The notes: generated from the letters alone by a model not told the origin. A stretch of DNA of 64,000 bases from Georgenia thermotolerans (GCF_009193185.1 NZ_VUKF01000011.1:1-64000); one strand, 5' to 3'. Shown: positions 33,306-43,077, counted from the stretch's first letter. A program made the numbers and translations.

Positions 33306-34295
33306 CTACGGGGCGTGCCCGCCGGTCAGTGCTTCACCGAGCGGGGTGCGGACGTGAACGACCCGCGGGCCCTCCCGCCGGGAGTCGACCAGGCCCGCCG
33401 CGCGCAGGAGGGCCAGGTGGTGCGAGGCCGTGGAGACCGCCAGTCCCTCGGCCGCGGCGACCTCACTGGTCGACAGCGGTCCGCGCAGGGCGAGCAGCAC
33501 GCCGGCGCGTCCTGTCCCGAGCAGGGCCTTGAGCGCGCCGGCGATGTCGACGGCGGGCTCGGCCCACCGCTCGGAGACGCCGAGGGCGGGGTAGAACAGC
33601 GTCGGCTGGGCGGGCGGCTCGGTCACGACCGAGCACCGAGGCGCCATGACCGAGGGCGCCAGGACCAGCCCGCTGCCGGCACAGTCCAGCACCTCCTCGT
33701 GCAGGCGGAGCCGCACGCGGACGGCGTGCGGCGCCCAGCTCACCCCCTCGTGCAGGCTGTCCACCATCTCGCCGACGCCGTAGATCGTCGTGCGGCGCGA
33801 CCGCGCCCCGATGTCGGCGCGAAGGATCCGCTCGAGCCGGGGCCAGTACGGACCGAGCAGGGCGTCCCAGCACCGCTTCCAGGCGTCGGCGACGACCGAC
33901 CGCGCCCGTCCGGGGTCGTCGGCCATCGCGCGCAGCACCCGCTGCTCGGCGCCCGTGGTGCGTTCGACGCGCTTGAGCAGGTCCACCCGCATGGGCCCGG
34001 GGTCGGCCTCGCGCAGCCGCGCGAGCTCCTCGTCCGGGCCGAGGTCCCATTCCGGTGTCGAGGTGAGGAAGTCAGGCATGTACCCGTCGGGGCCGACCAG
34101 CAGGCCCAGGAGCTCGAACGCGGCCGCGGGCACCTGTCCGCGCGTGCGGCGCAGCCATCCCCACTGGAGCGGGTGGTAGTGCGGCTGCGCGAGCACCCTC
34201 ACCGCGTGCGCGAGCTCGTGCCCGGGAGAGACGCCGAAACGGATCGCCGAGAGGTCGTCCGGCGCAAGCCGGAACTCGACGACTTTTCGATCCAT
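33306..34295 (-). CDS. ArsR-like regulator with DUF5937-type N-terminal domain
   Basis: A 329-residue protein. The first ~240 residues match the DUF5937 sensor-like pattern (VVEFRLAPDDLSAIRFGVSPGHELAHAVRVLAQPHYHPLQWGWLRRTRGQVPAAAF, and VRVRLRLHEEVLDCAGSGLVLAPSVMAPRC). The last ~85 residues are a winged HTH: LGTGRAGVLLALRGPLSTSEVAAAEGLAVSTASHHLALLRAAGLVDSRREGPRVVHVRTPLGEALTG, with STASHHLALLRAAGLV as recognition region. No CxC metal site is visible, so metal sensing is unlikely. It is divergent from DUF4287. The target is unknown. Confidence 0.85.
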   Translation of the reverse strand: MDRKVVEFRLAPDDLSAIRFGVSPGHELAHAVRVLAQPHYHPLQWGWLRRTRGQVPAAAFELLGLLVGPDGYMPDFLTSTPEWDLGPDEELARLREADPGPMRVDLLKRVERTTGAEQRVLRAMADDPGRARSVVADAWKRCWDALLGPYWPRLERILRADIGARSRRTTIYGVGEMVDSLHEGVSWAPHAVRVRLRLHEEVLDCAGSGLVLAPSVMAPRCSVVTEPPAQPTLFYPALGVSERWAEPAVDIAGALKALLGTGRAGVLLALRGPLSTSEVAAAEGLAVSTASHHLALLRAAGLVDSRREGPRVVHVRTPLGEALTGGHAP

Positions 34296-34416
34296 GTCGA
34301 AACCCTAGTGGGGTGGCTGCGGCCTCTACGAGGCTGAGCGGGCGTCGGCGGGCGAACCGGCCGACGCGGTCAGATCGGCACCGCCCGATCCACCCCATGA
34401 CTCAGGAGAACCGCTG

Positions 34417-34710
34417 ATGTCCTTCCAGGCCTACCTCGACAACGTCGAGACGAAGACCGGGCTGACCCCGCGCCAGCTGATCGACCTCGCCCACGAGCAG
34501 GGCTTCGGTCCCGGGAGCAAGGCCACGCCCGTCGCCTCCTGGCTCAAGGAGACCTACGGGCTCGGCCACGGCCACGCGATGGCCCTCGTCCACGTCATCA
34601 CCAAGGGCGCCCGGATCAGCACCAAGCACGTCGGGTCGACGGGCTCGCACCGCGACGCCGGCGACCGCCTCTGGCTCGACGGCAAGGACAGCCGGCCGAC
34701 GGACTGGTGA
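34417..34710 (+). CDS. DUF4287 domain small protein
   Basis: A 97-residue protein starting at ATG 34417 after AGGAGAA. The segment SFQAYLDNVETKTGLTPRQLIDLAHEQGFGPGSKATPVASWLKETYGLGHGHAMALVHVITKGARISTKHVGSTGSHRDAGDRLWLDG matches the DUF4287 family. In other bacteria DUF4287 is often fused to DUF5655 or is a single small domain, as here. A helical, possibly DNA- or nucleotide-binding, fold is suggested by the basic face. It is divergent from the ArsR-like gene, which may regulate it. Function is unknown. Confidence 0.85.
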   Translation: MSFQAYLDNVETKTGLTPRQLIDLAHEQGFGPGSKATPVASWLKETYGLGHGHAMALVHVITKGARISTKHVGSTGSHRDAGDRLWLDGKDSRPTDW

Positions 34711-34753
34711 CCCCGTCGAGCGCGACCGCGGACGGGCCGCCGCCCGCGACGGC

Positions 34754-35548
34754 CTACAGGGTCCAGGTGGCGCCCGGCGCGGCGAGGTCGACCGGCCCGG
34801 CGTAGACCTCGTGCGCCTCGGCGCGCACGACCTCCGGGTCGGTCCACGGCTGCAGGTGGGTGAGCACCAGGCGGCGCACGCCGGCCGCCGCGGCGACCTC
34901 CCCGGCGCGCCGGCCGGTGAGGTGGATGCCGCGCACGGTGTCGCGGCCCTCCTGGAACGCGGCCTCGCTGAGCAGCAGGTCGGCGTCCCGGGCGAGGTCG
35001 ACGAGGCCGTCGCACGAGTCGGTGTCGCCGGTGTAGGCGAGGCTCACCTCGCCCGCGCCGCGGTCGCTCGGGCCCGTCACCCGGATGCCGTACGCGGGCA
35101 CCGGGTGGCGCACGGGGAAGACCTGCAGGCGCATCGGCCCGACCTGGACCACCCGGCCCGGGGCGTGCTCGAGGAAGCGGAACTGGCCGGCGTAGTCCTC
35201 CTCGGCGGGGTCCCCGCCCACCCCGCGCACCCGCTCGAGCGCGCCGGCGGGGGCGTGCACGGGCAGCGGGTCGAGCGCGCCGTCGGGGTGCCAGCGGCGG
35301 TAGACCTGCATGCCGATGATGTCGACCATGTGGTCGGCGTGCAGGTGCGACAGCGCCAGGACGTCGACGGCGGCGGGGTCGACGTGGTTCATCAGGGCGC
35401 CCATGGCGCCGGGGCCGAGGTCGAGCACGACGGACCAGGTGCGGGTGCGGCCCTCGGCGTCCGGGCCGTCGGCCTGCACGAGGTAGCACGACGCCGCGGA
35501 GGCGGGCCCGGACATCGAGCCCGAGCAGCCGACGACCGTGAGCCTCAC
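34754..35548 (-). CDS. MBL-fold metallohydrolase
   Basis: A 264-residue protein from the GTG at 35548. The metal-binding motif [18 protein letters not shown] (HxHxDH) lies near residue 70, then [12 protein letters not shown], the Asp in [13 protein letters not shown] and the late His in [10 protein letters not shown]. The order resembles RNase Z-like and CPSF-type MBL proteins. In many actinobacteria this gene follows murI. Here its start overlaps the murI stop (GTGA), so the four genes clpS, DUF2017, murI and this one are tightly spaced. The substrate is unknown; cyclic nucleotide or RNA processing are both possible. Confidence 0.88.
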   Translation of the reverse strand: MRLTVVGCSGSMSGPASAASCYLVQADGPDAEGRTRTWSVVLDLGPGAMGALMNHVDPAAVDVLALSHLHADHMVDIIGMQVYRRWHPDGALDPLPVHAPAGALERVRGVGGDPAEEDYAGQFRFLEHAPGRVVQVGPMRLQVFPVRHPVPAYGIRVTGPSDRGAGEVSLAYTGDTDSCDGLVDLARDADLLLSEAAFQEGRDTVRGIHLTGRRAGEVAAAAGVRRLVLTHLQPWTDPEVVRAEAHEVYAGPVDLAAPGATWTL

Positions 35549-36369
35549 CGCGCGCCCTCCAGCTGGTCGGCCGGCTGGACGGCGGCGACCTCGGGGCCGA
35601 GAAAGCGGCGCGCCAGGCGGGCGAAGGAGCCGGGGTCCCCGGTGGCGAGGAAGCGGTGCTCGGGCGGGCCGGCGTCGGGGTCGCGGGAGAGGTCGTGGGC
35701 GACGAGAGTGCGGTAGACGTCCTTGGCGGTCTCCTCGGCGGAGGAGACCAGGGTGACGTCCTCGCCCATGACGTAGCTGATGACGCCGGTGAGCAGCGGG
35801 TAGTGGGTGCAGCCGAGGACGAGGGTGTCCACACCGGCGTCGCGCACCGGGGCGAGGTACTCCTCGGCGGCGCGCAGCACCTCGGGGCCGGAGGTGACCC
35901 CCCGCTCGACGAACTCGACGAACTTCGGCGCCGCGGCCATGGTCAGCTCCAGCTGCGGGGCGGCGGCGAAGGCGTCGCGGTAGGCGCCCGAGTCGATGGT
36001 GGCGCGGGTGCCGATGACGCCGACCTTGTTGGTGCGGGTCGCGGCGACGGCGCGGCGCACGGCCGGCCGGATGACCTCGACCACCGGCACGCCGGCGTCG
36101 ATGGCGTAGCGCTCGCGGGCGTCGGCCAGCACGGCGGCGGAGGCGGAGTTGCACGCGATGACGAGCATCTTCACGCCGGAGAGGACCAGGCGGTCCATGA
36201 CGTCCAGGGCGAGGGCGCGCACCTGGGCGATCGGCTTGGGGCCGTAGGGGGTGTTGGCCGTGTCGCCGATGTAGAGGATCGACTCACCGGGCAGCTGGTC
36301 GATCACCGCGCGGGCGACCGTCAGGCCGCCCACCCCGGAGTCGAATATTCCGATAGGTGAATCGTCCAC
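35545..36369 (-). CDS. murI: Glutamate racemase
   Basis: A 274-residue enzyme making D-glutamate for peptidoglycan. The GTG start at 36369 gives [27 protein letters not shown], the family N-terminus. The two catalytic cysteines are in [12 protein letters not shown] and LGCTHYPLL, and [12 protein letters not shown] and [12 protein letters not shown] are conserved. It is third in the operon clpS-DUF2017-murI-MBL, with an 11-base gap from DUF2017. Identification is secure. Confidence 0.95.
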   Translation of the reverse strand: MDDSPIGIFDSGVGGLTVARAVIDQLPGESILYIGDTANTPYGPKPIAQVRALALDVMDRLVLSGVKMLVIACNSASAAVLADARERYAIDAGVPVVEVIRPAVRRAVAATRTNKVGVIGTRATIDSGAYRDAFAAAPQLELTMAAAPKFVEFVERGVTSGPEVLRAAEEYLAPVRDAGVDTLVLGCTHYPLLTGVISYVMGEDVTLVSSAEETAKDVYRTLVAHDLSRDPDAGPPEHRFLATGDPGSFARLARRFLGPEVAAVQPADQLEGAR

Positions 36370-36380
36370 AGCGTTGGAGC

Positions 36381-37070
36381 CTAGTGCGCGGGCCGACGCC
36401 GCCGCATCGAGTCCAGGAGTGACTCCTGCCACCATGTCAAGGCGGCGTACATGGTCGCCAGCGCGTCGGTGACCTCGTCGTCCTCGGTGCGCTCGCGCCG
36501 GCGCATCCGCCCGGGCCGGCGGGCGCGGGCGTAGACCTCCTCGGCGTCGTCCTCGTCCTCGATGCCGAGGCGGGAGGCGAGCACGAGCCGCACGTCGGTC
36601 AGGGCCGCGAGCCAGGCGCCCTCCTGCCCGGTGCGCACGACGACGGCGTCCTGCGGGCCGGTCGGCACGCACAGCTCGCGCCACACCGTCTCCAGCCGGG
36701 AGACCTTCCCGGCGCGCAGCGCGTCCTCGGTCAGCGACCGCAGCTCGGCGGACAGGGCGGGGTCGTCGTGGCTCATCGGCGGCAGCAGCCGGGCCAGGGC
36801 GGGGTCCTTCGGGGCGTCGGGGGCGGCGTCGCCGGCGGGGTCGAAGTCGAGCGCGGCGAGCACGGCGTCGTCGCCGGTCAGGCGGCTGCCCTGGGCGTAG
36901 AGCACCTCGGGCAGCGGCGAGCCGGGCCGGGCCGGGGCGCCCGAGCCCGCCTCCGTCAGCCGGGTGCCGAGCAGCTCGGCGGTGTCGGCGACCAGCCGGG
37001 CGACGACGGTGCGCTCGGCGGGCTCGAGGCGGGCGGCGTGGCCGCCGGGGACCGGGACGAAGGCGTGCAC
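36381..37070 (-). CDS. DUF2017 family protein
   Basis: A 229-residue protein starting with GTG at 37070, immediately after the clpS stop (TAGGTG). Conserved segments: [80 protein letters not shown], and [30 protein letters not shown], ending in [15 protein letters not shown]. It is all-helical by pattern. DUF2017 is almost always beside clpS and murI in actinobacteria; a link to N-end-rule proteolysis is plausible but unproven. Confidence 0.88.
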   Translation of the reverse strand: MHAFVPVPGGHAARLEPAERTVVARLVADTAELLGTRLTEAGSGAPARPGSPLPEVLYAQGSRLTGDDAVLAALDFDPAGDAAPDAPKDPALARLLPPMSHDDPALSAELRSLTEDALRAGKVSRLETVWRELCVPTGPQDAVVVRTGQEGAWLAALTDVRLVLASRLGIEDEDDAEEVYARARRPGRMRRRERTEDDEVTDALATMYAALTWWQESLLDSMRRRRPAH

Positions 37071-37400
37071 CTACCGCCCCTCCTGCTCGAGGGTGGCCCA
37101 CAGGCCGTAGGAGTGCATCGCCTGCACGTCCACCTCCATCTGCTCGCGGGCGCCGTGGGAGACCACCGCCCGGCCCTGGGTGTGCACCTGCATCATCAGC
37201 CGGGTGGCGGTGGGCTCGTCGTAGCCGAAGTAGGTCTGGAAGACGAACGTCACGTAGCTCATGAGGTTGACCGGGTCGTCCCAGACGATGGTGCGCCAGG
37301 CCCGGTCGGGCACCGCCGCCGGGGACGACGACGTCGCCTCCTGCTCGGCCGGGGCGGAGACGGTGCCGGGTCGGGGCAGCACGGCGGGGGCGGGACTCAC
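37071..37400 (-). CDS. clpS: ATP-dependent Clp protease adaptor ClpS
   Basis: A 109-residue adaptor that hands N-degron substrates to the ClpA/ClpC unfoldase. The GTG start at 37400 precedes a ~27-residue flexible Pro/Ala/Ser N-terminus, as required for function. The core reads [71 protein letters not shown], with the substrate-pocket DDPVN and the histidine in VHTQGRAVV. It is the first gene of the operon and is divergent from pncB with 87 bases between. Confidence 0.93.
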   Translation of the reverse strand: MSPAPAVLPRPGTVSAPAEQEATSSSPAAVPDRAWRTIVWDDPVNLMSYVTFVFQTYFGYDEPTATRLMMQVHTQGRAVVSHGAREQMEVDVQAMHSYGLWATLEQEGR

Positions 37401-37487
37401 GCCCTCCACTGTAGGGAGTCGGCTCGGCGGGGCGTACCACCGCGGCCGCCTCTGCGCGCGGCCCACCGGCGCCACTACCGTGGGCCC

Positions 37488-38855
37488 ATGCCACCAGCCA
37501 GCACCGCGTTGCTCACCGACATGTACGAGCTGACCATGATCGAGGGCGCCCTGCGCTCGGGCACCGCCCAGCGGCGCAGCGTCTTCGAGGTGTTCAGCCG
37601 CCGCCTGCCCGGCGGGCGCCGCTACGGCGTGGTCGCCGGTACCACCCGCGTGCTCGACGCGGTCGAGGCGTTCCGGTTCGGGCCCGCCGAGATCGACTAC
37701 CTCGCCGGGGCGGGCATCGTCGGCGACGAGACGCTGGACTTCCTGCGCGAGTACCGCTTCCGCGGCTCGATCCTGGGCTACGGCGAGGGCGAGTGCTACT
37801 TCCCGGGCTCCCCCATCCTCACCGTCCAGGGCACCTTTGCCGACGCCGTCGTCCTCGAGACCGTCATCCTGTCCATCCTCAACCACGACAGCGCCGTGGC
37901 CGCCTCGGCCTCCCGGATGACGACGGCCGCCCACGGCCGGCCCTGCCTGGAGATGGGCGCGCGCCGCACCCACGAGTGGGCGGCGGTGGGCGCCGCCCGG
38001 GCCGCCGTCGTCGGCGGGTTCGTCGGCACGTCCGTGCTCGAGGGCGGGCGCTCCTACGGCATCCGGGCCATCGGCACCGCGGCCCACTCCTTCACCCTCG
38101 TGCACGACGACGAGGAGGCGGCCTTCGCCGCGCAGGTCGCCACGATGGGGCCGGGCACCACGCTGCTGGTGGACACCTACGACGTGCCGCGGGGCGTCGC
38201 GCGGGCGGTCGCGGCGGCGCGCGCGGCCGGCGGGGAGCTCGGCGCGGTGCGCCTGGACTCCGGCGACCTCGTGGCGCAGGCGTTCACCGTGCGCCAGCAG
38301 CTCGACGCGCTCGGCGCGACGAGCACCAAGATCACCGTCACCTCCGACCTCGACGAGTACGCCATCGCCGCCCTGGGCGCCGCCCCGGTCGACTCCTACG
38401 GGGTGGGCACCAAGCTCGTCACCGGCTCGGGCCACCCCACCGCCGAGCTCGTCTACAAGCTCGTCGCCCGCGAGGACGCCACCGGCCGGATGGAGGAGGT
38501 CGCCAAGGCCTCGGCGTCCAAGGCCTCGGTCGGTGGTCTCAAGGTCGCCGGGCGGATGCGCGACGGCGCGGGCCGGGCCGTGGAGGAGCTCGTCGTCGCC
38601 TGCGGCAGCGTCGAGCAGGGGCTGGCCGAGCTCGACCGGGTCGGCGCCCGGCCGCTGCAGGTCGAGCTGGTGCGCGACGGGGAGATCGTCGAGGAGCACC
38701 GCGGGCCGGGCGCCCTGGCTGCGGCGCAGCGGCGCCACCTGGCCTCGCGCGCGGAGCTGCCCTACGACGCCTGGCGGCTCAGCGAGGGCGAGCCGGGCAT
38801 CCCCACCCGGATGATCGACGTCGAGAAGGCGGACGAGCCGGAGTTCATGGTCTGA
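37488..38855 (+). CDS. pncB: Nicotinate phosphoribosyltransferase
   Basis: A 455-residue enzyme that converts nicotinate and PRPP to nicotinate mononucleotide in NAD salvage, using ATP. The N-terminus [75 protein letters not shown], the phosphohistidine segment [21 protein letters not shown] and [10 protein letters not shown] are all present. The short C-terminal domain is normal. It is divergent from clpS, as in many actinobacteria, and ends in a strong terminator. Confidence 0.95.
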   Translation: MPPASTALLTDMYELTMIEGALRSGTAQRRSVFEVFSRRLPGGRRYGVVAGTTRVLDAVEAFRFGPAEIDYLAGAGIVGDETLDFLREYRFRGSILGYGEGECYFPGSPILTVQGTFADAVVLETVILSILNHDSAVAASASRMTTAAHGRPCLEMGARRTHEWAAVGAARAAVVGGFVGTSVLEGGRSYGIRAIGTAAHSFTLVHDDEEAAFAAQVATMGPGTTLLVDTYDVPRGVARAVAAARAAGGELGAVRLDSGDLVAQAFTVRQQLDALGATSTKITVTSDLDEYAIAALGAAPVDSYGVGTKLVTGSGHPTAELVYKLVAREDATGRMEEVAKASASKASVGGLKVAGRMRDGAGRAVEELVVACGSVEQGLAELDRVGARPLQVELVRDGEIVEEHRGPGALAAAQRRHLASRAELPYDAWRLSEGEPGIPTRMIDVEKADEPEFMV

Positions 38856-38866
38856 CGCCGACCGCA

Positions 38867-38911
38867 ACGACGACGGCGCGGCCTCCCCGTGGGAGGCCGC
38901 GCCGTCGTCGT
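38867..38911 (+). terminator. Terminator of pncB
   Basis: A perfect 21-bp stem (38867-38887 with 38891-38911) with loop CGT starts 11 bases after the pncB stop. Its outer arms ACGACGACGGC match other terminators in the window. It may serve the convergent small membrane-protein gene too. Confidence 0.85.
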
Positions 38912-38924
38912 CTGGCGGTGGGGG

Positions 38925-39080
38925 TTACACCCGTGACTTGCCCCGGTTGAGCAGGGACATGATCAGCGAGATCACCACGAGGGCGATGCCGATCCAGATC
39001 AGCACCTTCGCGGCGGAGATCGCGACGCCGAGCACGAGCATGACGACGCCGACGATGATGAGGATGAGCCAGAGGGACAT
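38925..39080 (-). CDS. Small hydrophobic membrane protein
   Basis: A 51-residue protein from the ATG at 39080 after GGAGGA. Two TM helices (about 3-22 and 25-43) read LWLILIIVGVVMLVLGVAISAAKVLIWIGIALVVISLIMSLL and end in NRGKSRV, a basic cytoplasmic tail. Such tiny proteins are common in actinobacteria, and stress-related roles have been suggested. No partner gene is evident. Translation is supported by the strong ribosome binding site. Confidence 0.72.
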   Translation of the reverse strand: MSLWLILIIVGVVMLVLGVAISAAKVLIWIGIALVVISLIMSLLNRGKSRV

Positions 39081-39222
39081 GTGGTCCTCCTTCGCTGAGC
39101 AGACCGGCACGGTGCCGGCCAGGACGTGTTTCGCCTGCTCAGAGAGTGGCAGTGGTCGGGCCAGTCCGCATCCGGAAGGGGCTTGACCGTCCCGCGCGGT
39201 CCGTGCTAGGCGCGCCGGCCGG

Positions 39223-41055
39223 TCAGTTCCGGCCGACGAACCACTTGCGCAGCAGGGAGATGCGCGCCTCGATCTCCTCCGTGCGCGCCAGCGCCACCTC
39301 CGGGCCGCCGCACCGGCTGCGCAGCTCGGTGTGCACCACGCCGTGGGGCTTGCCCGAGCGCCGCGACCAGGCCGAGACCAGGGTGTTGAGCTCCTTGCGG
39401 GCCGCGGCACGGCGGCGGTGGTCGTCCACCCCGGCGTTCTGGTGCCGGGCGGCCTGGGCCTTGGCCTGCCGCTTCTGCGCCTTGACCTGCTCGGCCTGGC
39501 GGGCCCGCAGCAGGGCGGTGACCTGTTCGGGGTCGAGCAGCCCGGGCAGGCCCAGGTACTCCTGCTCCTCCACCGAGCCGACCTCCGCGCCGGTGCCGAA
39601 CTCGCCGCCGTCGAAGAGGACCTTGTCGAAGGTCGCCTGGGCCTCGAGCGCCTCGAACCCGGGCAGAGTGAGCTCGCCGGAGGCCTTCTCCTCCCGGTTG
39701 GCCGCGGCCACCAGGGCGTCCTCCGGGGTGAAGAAGGTGCCCTTCTCCTCGGCGGTCTGCACCCGGTCGAGGGCGTGGTCGCGCTCCACCTCGAGCTCGT
39801 TGGCGAGCCCGAGCAGGTGGGCGACGGAGGGCAGGAACACCGACGCCGTCTCGCCCCGGCGCCGGGCGCGCACGAAGCGGCCCACGGCCTGGGCGAAGAA
39901 CAGCGGCGTGGCCGTCGCGGTGGCGTAGACGCCGACGGCCAGGCGCGGGACGTCGACGCCCTCGGACACCATGCGCACCGCCACCATCCACCGCTGCTGG
40001 CCGGCGGCGAAGTCCTCGATGCGCTGGTTGGCGCCCTCGTCGTCGGACAGGACGACGACGGCGGGCTCGCCGGTGATGGAGTGCAGGGTCTTGGCGTAGG
40101 AGCGCGCGGAGTTCTGGTCGGTGGCGATGACCAGGCCGCCGGCGTCGGGCACCGAGCGGCGCACCTCGCTCAGGCGCTGGTCGGCGGCGGAGAGGACGGC
40201 GGGGATCCACTCGCCCTTGGGGTCCAGCGCGGTGCGCCAGGCCTGGTTCATCATGTCCTTGGTCAGCGGCTCGCCCAGCTGGGCGGCGACCTCGTCGCCG
40301 GCCCGGGTGCGCCAGCGCATCTGGCCGGAGTAGCTGAGGAAGATGACCGGGCGCACGACGCCGTCGCGCAGGGCGTCGCCGTAGCCGTAGGAGTAGTCGG
40401 CCTTGGAGCGGCGGATGCCGTCGCCGTCGCGCTCGTACTGCACGAACGGGATGGCGGCGGTGTCGGAGCGGAACGGGGTGCCGGTCAGCGCCAGCCGGCG
40501 CCGGGCCGGCTCGAACGCCTCACGGACGGCGTCGCCCCAGCTCAGGGCGTCGCCGCCGTGGTGGATCTCGTCGAGGATGACGAGCGTGGGCTCGGCCGTG
40601 GTGCGGTTGTGGTGCAGGGCGGGGTTGGCGGCCACCTGGGCGTAGGTGAGCGCCACGCCGTCGAAGCTCGCGCCGTGGCGGCCCTGGGCGTTCTTGAAGT
40701 TCGGGTCGATCTGGATGCCGACCCGGGCGGCGGCGTCGGCCCACTGGGTCTTGAGGTGCTCGGTGGGGCACACCACCGTCACGCGCCGCACGACCCCGCG
40801 GGCGAGCAGCTCGGTGGCGATGCGCAGGGCGAAGGTCGTCTTGCCGGCGCCGGGGGTGGCGACGGCGAGGAAGTCGCGGGGCTGCTGCTCCAGGTAGAGC
40901 TGGAGCGCCTCGGCCTGCCAGGCACGCAGGCGCGACGCCGTCCCCCAGGCCGCGCGCGCCGGGAAGGCGGGCGAGAGCTGCTCGGCCGCGGCCGTGGAGA
41001 CGACCGTGGGGCCGGTGGGGGGCGTCGACGTCCTGCGCTGGTGCGGGGCGGTCAC
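39223..41055 (-). CDS. DEAD/DEAH-box helicase-like ATPase
   Basis: A 610-residue superfamily 2 protein. Motifs in order: Q-like LRAWQAEALQLYL, Walker A ATPGAGKTTFAL (~residue 70), motif Ia VVCPTEHLKTQW, II VILDEIHHGG (DEIH), III LALTGTPFRSD, then motif V RMVSEGVDVPRLAVGVYAT and VI FFAQAVGRFVRARR. The ~220 C-terminal residues are charged and carry KAQKRQAKAQAARHQ. It starts with GTG at 41055, overlapping the DUF3039 stop (GTGA). Relatives are found next to DUF3039 in most actinobacteria, so the pair is likely functional. The nucleic-acid substrate is unknown. Confidence 0.92.
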   Translation of the reverse strand: MTAPHQRRTSTPPTGPTVVSTAAAEQLSPAFPARAAWGTASRLRAWQAEALQLYLEQQPRDFLAVATPGAGKTTFALRIATELLARGVVRRVTVVCPTEHLKTQWADAAARVGIQIDPNFKNAQGRHGASFDGVALTYAQVAANPALHHNRTTAEPTLVILDEIHHGGDALSWGDAVREAFEPARRRLALTGTPFRSDTAAIPFVQYERDGDGIRRSKADYSYGYGDALRDGVVRPVIFLSYSGQMRWRTRAGDEVAAQLGEPLTKDMMNQAWRTALDPKGEWIPAVLSAADQRLSEVRRSVPDAGGLVIATDQNSARSYAKTLHSITGEPAVVVLSDDEGANQRIEDFAAGQQRWMVAVRMVSEGVDVPRLAVGVYATATATPLFFAQAVGRFVRARRRGETASVFLPSVAHLLGLANELEVERDHALDRVQTAEEKGTFFTPEDALVAAANREEKASGELTLPGFEALEAQATFDKVLFDGGEFGTGAEVGSVEEQEYLGLPGLLDPEQVTALLRARQAEQVKAQKRQAKAQAARHQNAGVDDHRRRAAARKELNTLVSAWSRRSGKPHGVVHTELRSRCGGPEVALARTEEIEARISLLRKWFVGRN

Positions 41056-41429
41056 TCCCCGCTTCCCGAGGAGGCGCCGTCACGGCCGCGGCCGCGACCG
41101 AAGGGCCAGCCTCGGCCCTTGCCGCCTTCGTCCCCGGGCGGGTTCATGCCCTCGTAGATGGCCTTGCAGGTGGGGCAGACCGGGTACTTCTTGGGGTCGC
41201 GCCCGGGCGTCCAGACCTTCCCGCACAGGGCGACGACGGGCTGGCCCGTCACGGCCGACGCGGTGATCTTGTCCTTGCGCACGTAGTGGGCGTAGCGCTC
41301 CTCGTCCCCCGGGGAGACCTGCTCGCGCAGCTCCTCACGCTCGAGCACACCGGTCCCGGCGGCCGGCTGCGTGGAGGGCGAGGCGGGCGGCTGGGGGCCG
41401 GTGGGCTGGTCGGGGGTCGTCGAACTCAT
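41052..41429 (-). CDS. DUF3039 small zinc-ribbon-like protein
   Basis: A 125-residue protein starting at ATG 41429. The core from residue ~35 reads GVLEREELREQVSPGDEERYAHYVRKDKITASAVTGQPVVALCGKVWTPGRDPKKYPVCPTCKAIYEGM. It contains C-x(~17)-CPTCK, so three cysteines in a ribbon-like pattern. The remainder is low-complexity (N-terminal Pro/Thr/Ser, C-terminal Gly/Arg). DUF3039 genes conserve this pairing with the downstream helicase. An adaptor or RNA-binding role is possible but unproven. Confidence 0.85.
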   Translation of the reverse strand: MSSTTPDQPTGPQPPASPSTQPAAGTGVLEREELREQVSPGDEERYAHYVRKDKITASAVTGQPVVALCGKVWTPGRDPKKYPVCPTCKAIYEGMNPPGDEGGKGRGWPFGRGRGRDGASSGSGE

Positions 41430-41550
41430 GGGAGCCAGTCTAAGCACGCCCACCCGGCTGAGGTCCGTGTGCGCGGGGGCGTGTGGCGCGCCCCTCGCCG
41501 GCGCCGGCCGGGCTCCTCCGTCGGCGGGCCGCCGGGCCGGGGCGCCGCCG

Positions 41551-42336
41551 TCAGAGGCCCTGCCAGGCGGGCTTGCCGGCGAACGCGTCGCGGTAGTACT
41601 CGGCGAGCTGCAGGCCGGAGGCGGCGGCGTCGTCGAGCAGGACGGTGGCGTGCGGGTGGTGCTGCATGATCGTCGCCGGCCAGCGGGCGCTGACGGTGCC
41701 CTCGACGAGCTGGTGCACGGCCTCGGCCTTGGCCCGGCCGGTGGCCACGAGGACGAGGTGGCGGGCCGACATGATCGTCGCCAGGCCCTGGGTGAGGCAG
41801 TGGCGGGGCACTAGCCCGACGTCGCCGCCGAAGAAGCGGGCGTTGTCCGCGCGGGTCTGGGCGGTGAGGGTCTTCAGGCGGGTGCGCGAGGCGAGCGAGG
41901 AGCCCGGCTCGTTGAAGGCGATGTGCCCGTCGGTGCCGATGCCGAGCAGCTGCAGGTCCACCCCGCCGGCGTCGGCGATGGCGGCCTCGTAGGCGGCGCA
42001 GGCGGCCGGCAGGTCCTCGGCGTTGCCGTCCGGGCCCTGGACGGCGTCGGGCGGGATGTCCACCCGGGAGGCGAACTCCCGGTCGATGACGTTGCGGTAG
42101 CGCTCGGGATGGTCGGCGGGCAGTCCCACGTACTCGTCGAGCATGAACGCCCGGGCCCGCGCGAAGGAGACGCGGCCGGCGGCGCAGCGGCGGGCCAGCT
42201 CGTCGTAGACCGCCAGGGGGCTGGAGCCGGTGGCCAGGCCGAGCACGGCGTCCGGCTTGGCGGCCAGCAGCCGCTCGATCGCGTCGGCCACCAGCACGGC
42301 GATGGCCTCGGCGCTGGGCTGGATGACGACCTCCAC
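41551..42336 (-). CDS. nagB: Glucosamine-6-phosphate deaminase
   Basis: A 261-residue enzyme that converts glucosamine 6-phosphate to fructose 6-phosphate and ammonia, the last step of amino-sugar use. Motifs: LGLATGSSPLAVYDELARR, FMLDEYVGLPADHPERYRNVI, LLGIGTDGHIAFNEPGSSLASRTRLKTL, and VGLVPRHCLTQGLATIMSARHLVLVATGRAKA. The catalytic Asp and His sit in MLDEY and GHIAFNEP. No nagA gene lies adjacent here. It is preceded by a strong terminator of the upstream HU gene and appears monocistronic. Confidence 0.95.
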   Translation of the reverse strand: MEVVIQPSAEAIAVLVADAIERLLAAKPDAVLGLATGSSPLAVYDELARRCAAGRVSFARARAFMLDEYVGLPADHPERYRNVIDREFASRVDIPPDAVQGPDGNAEDLPAACAAYEAAIADAGGVDLQLLGIGTDGHIAFNEPGSSLASRTRLKTLTAQTRADNARFFGGDVGLVPRHCLTQGLATIMSARHLVLVATGRAKAEAVHQLVEGTVSARWPATIMQHHPHATVLLDDAAASGLQLAEYYRDAFAGKPAWQGL

Positions 42337-42455
42337 GCGGGGTCTCCTCCTTGGCGAGCGCTCAGGACCGCCGCGGGCGGCGGGTCCGGGATGTGGGTGC
42401 GGGTGCGGGTGCGGCCGGCGTACGAGCCGGGGATCCGGCGTCCGGGCCGGGATGT

Positions 42456-42490
42456 GAGGACGGGCAGGGCCCGCGGCCCTGCCCGTCCTC
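42456..42490 (-). terminator. Terminator of the HU gene
   Basis: A perfect 15-bp stem (42456-42470 with 42476-42490) with loop CCGCG begins 17 bases after the HU stop on the minus strand. No T-run follows. Confidence 0.8.
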
Positions 42491-42507
42491 GGCGCATCAG
42501 CGCGACG

Positions 42508-42789
42508 TCACTTGGCGACGGCCTTCTTCAGGGCCGAGCCGGCGGAGATCTTGACGCCGTAGCCCGCGGGGATCTGGATCTCCTCGCCGGTACGGGGGTT
42601 GCGGCCGGTGCGGGCGGCGCGCTCGACACGCTCGACGCTCAGCAGGCCGGTCACCTTGACGGGCTCCCCCTTGCTCAGGGAGTCGACCAGGACCTCCTGC
42701 AGCGCCGACAGGGCGGCGTCGGCCTGGGACTTGGTGAGCGAGGAGCGCTCGGCGACGGCGGCGACGAGCTCGGTGCGGTTGACGGACAT
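42508..42789 (-). CDS. hup: HU family DNA-binding protein
   Basis: A 93-residue nucleoid protein. It starts with MSVNRTELVAAVAERSSLTKSQADAALSALQEVLVDSLSKGEPVKVTGLLSVERVERAARTGRNPRTGEEIQIPAGYGVKISAGSALKKAVAK, the whole HU fold, including the beta-arm RNPRTGEEI with the conserved proline that intercalates DNA. It lacks the long Lys/Ala-rich C-terminal tail found in mycobacterial and some other actinobacterial HU proteins. The ATG at 42789 follows GAGAGG. It is monocistronic and terminated by the hairpin at 42456. Confidence 0.93.
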   Translation of the reverse strand: MSVNRTELVAAVAERSSLTKSQADAALSALQEVLVDSLSKGEPVKVTGLLSVERVERAARTGRNPRTGEEIQIPAGYGVKISAGSALKKAVAK

Positions 42790-43077
42790 GGAAAACCTCT
42801 CATCGTTCGGTTCGGGCGCTGCGTTTCGGCGCCGCTGCGCCCAGACATTACGCACCGCCCGCCGAAGTTGTCGCTTTCACGCGCCGATTTTCCGCGTGTC
42901 CACGCGGTTTGCGGGCCGACACGGCCCCGCCGGGGCGCCGCGGGCACCACTTCGGCAGCACCTGCCGACGAACCGGCGTGGCGGCCCGCCCGGCGCGGCG
43001 GGGCGGGCGGGGCGCGGCAGGATGGTGCCGATCACGGGTACGAAAGGCGCGGCGTGGGCCGCGCGAGAGGAGACGAC

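Noticed and set aside
29259-34337. Very long open frame on the plus strand (1692 codons)
   Set aside because: It is the antisense shadow of ppc, the alcohol dehydrogenase and the ArsR gene. It lacks any domain and arises from GC-rich codon bias.
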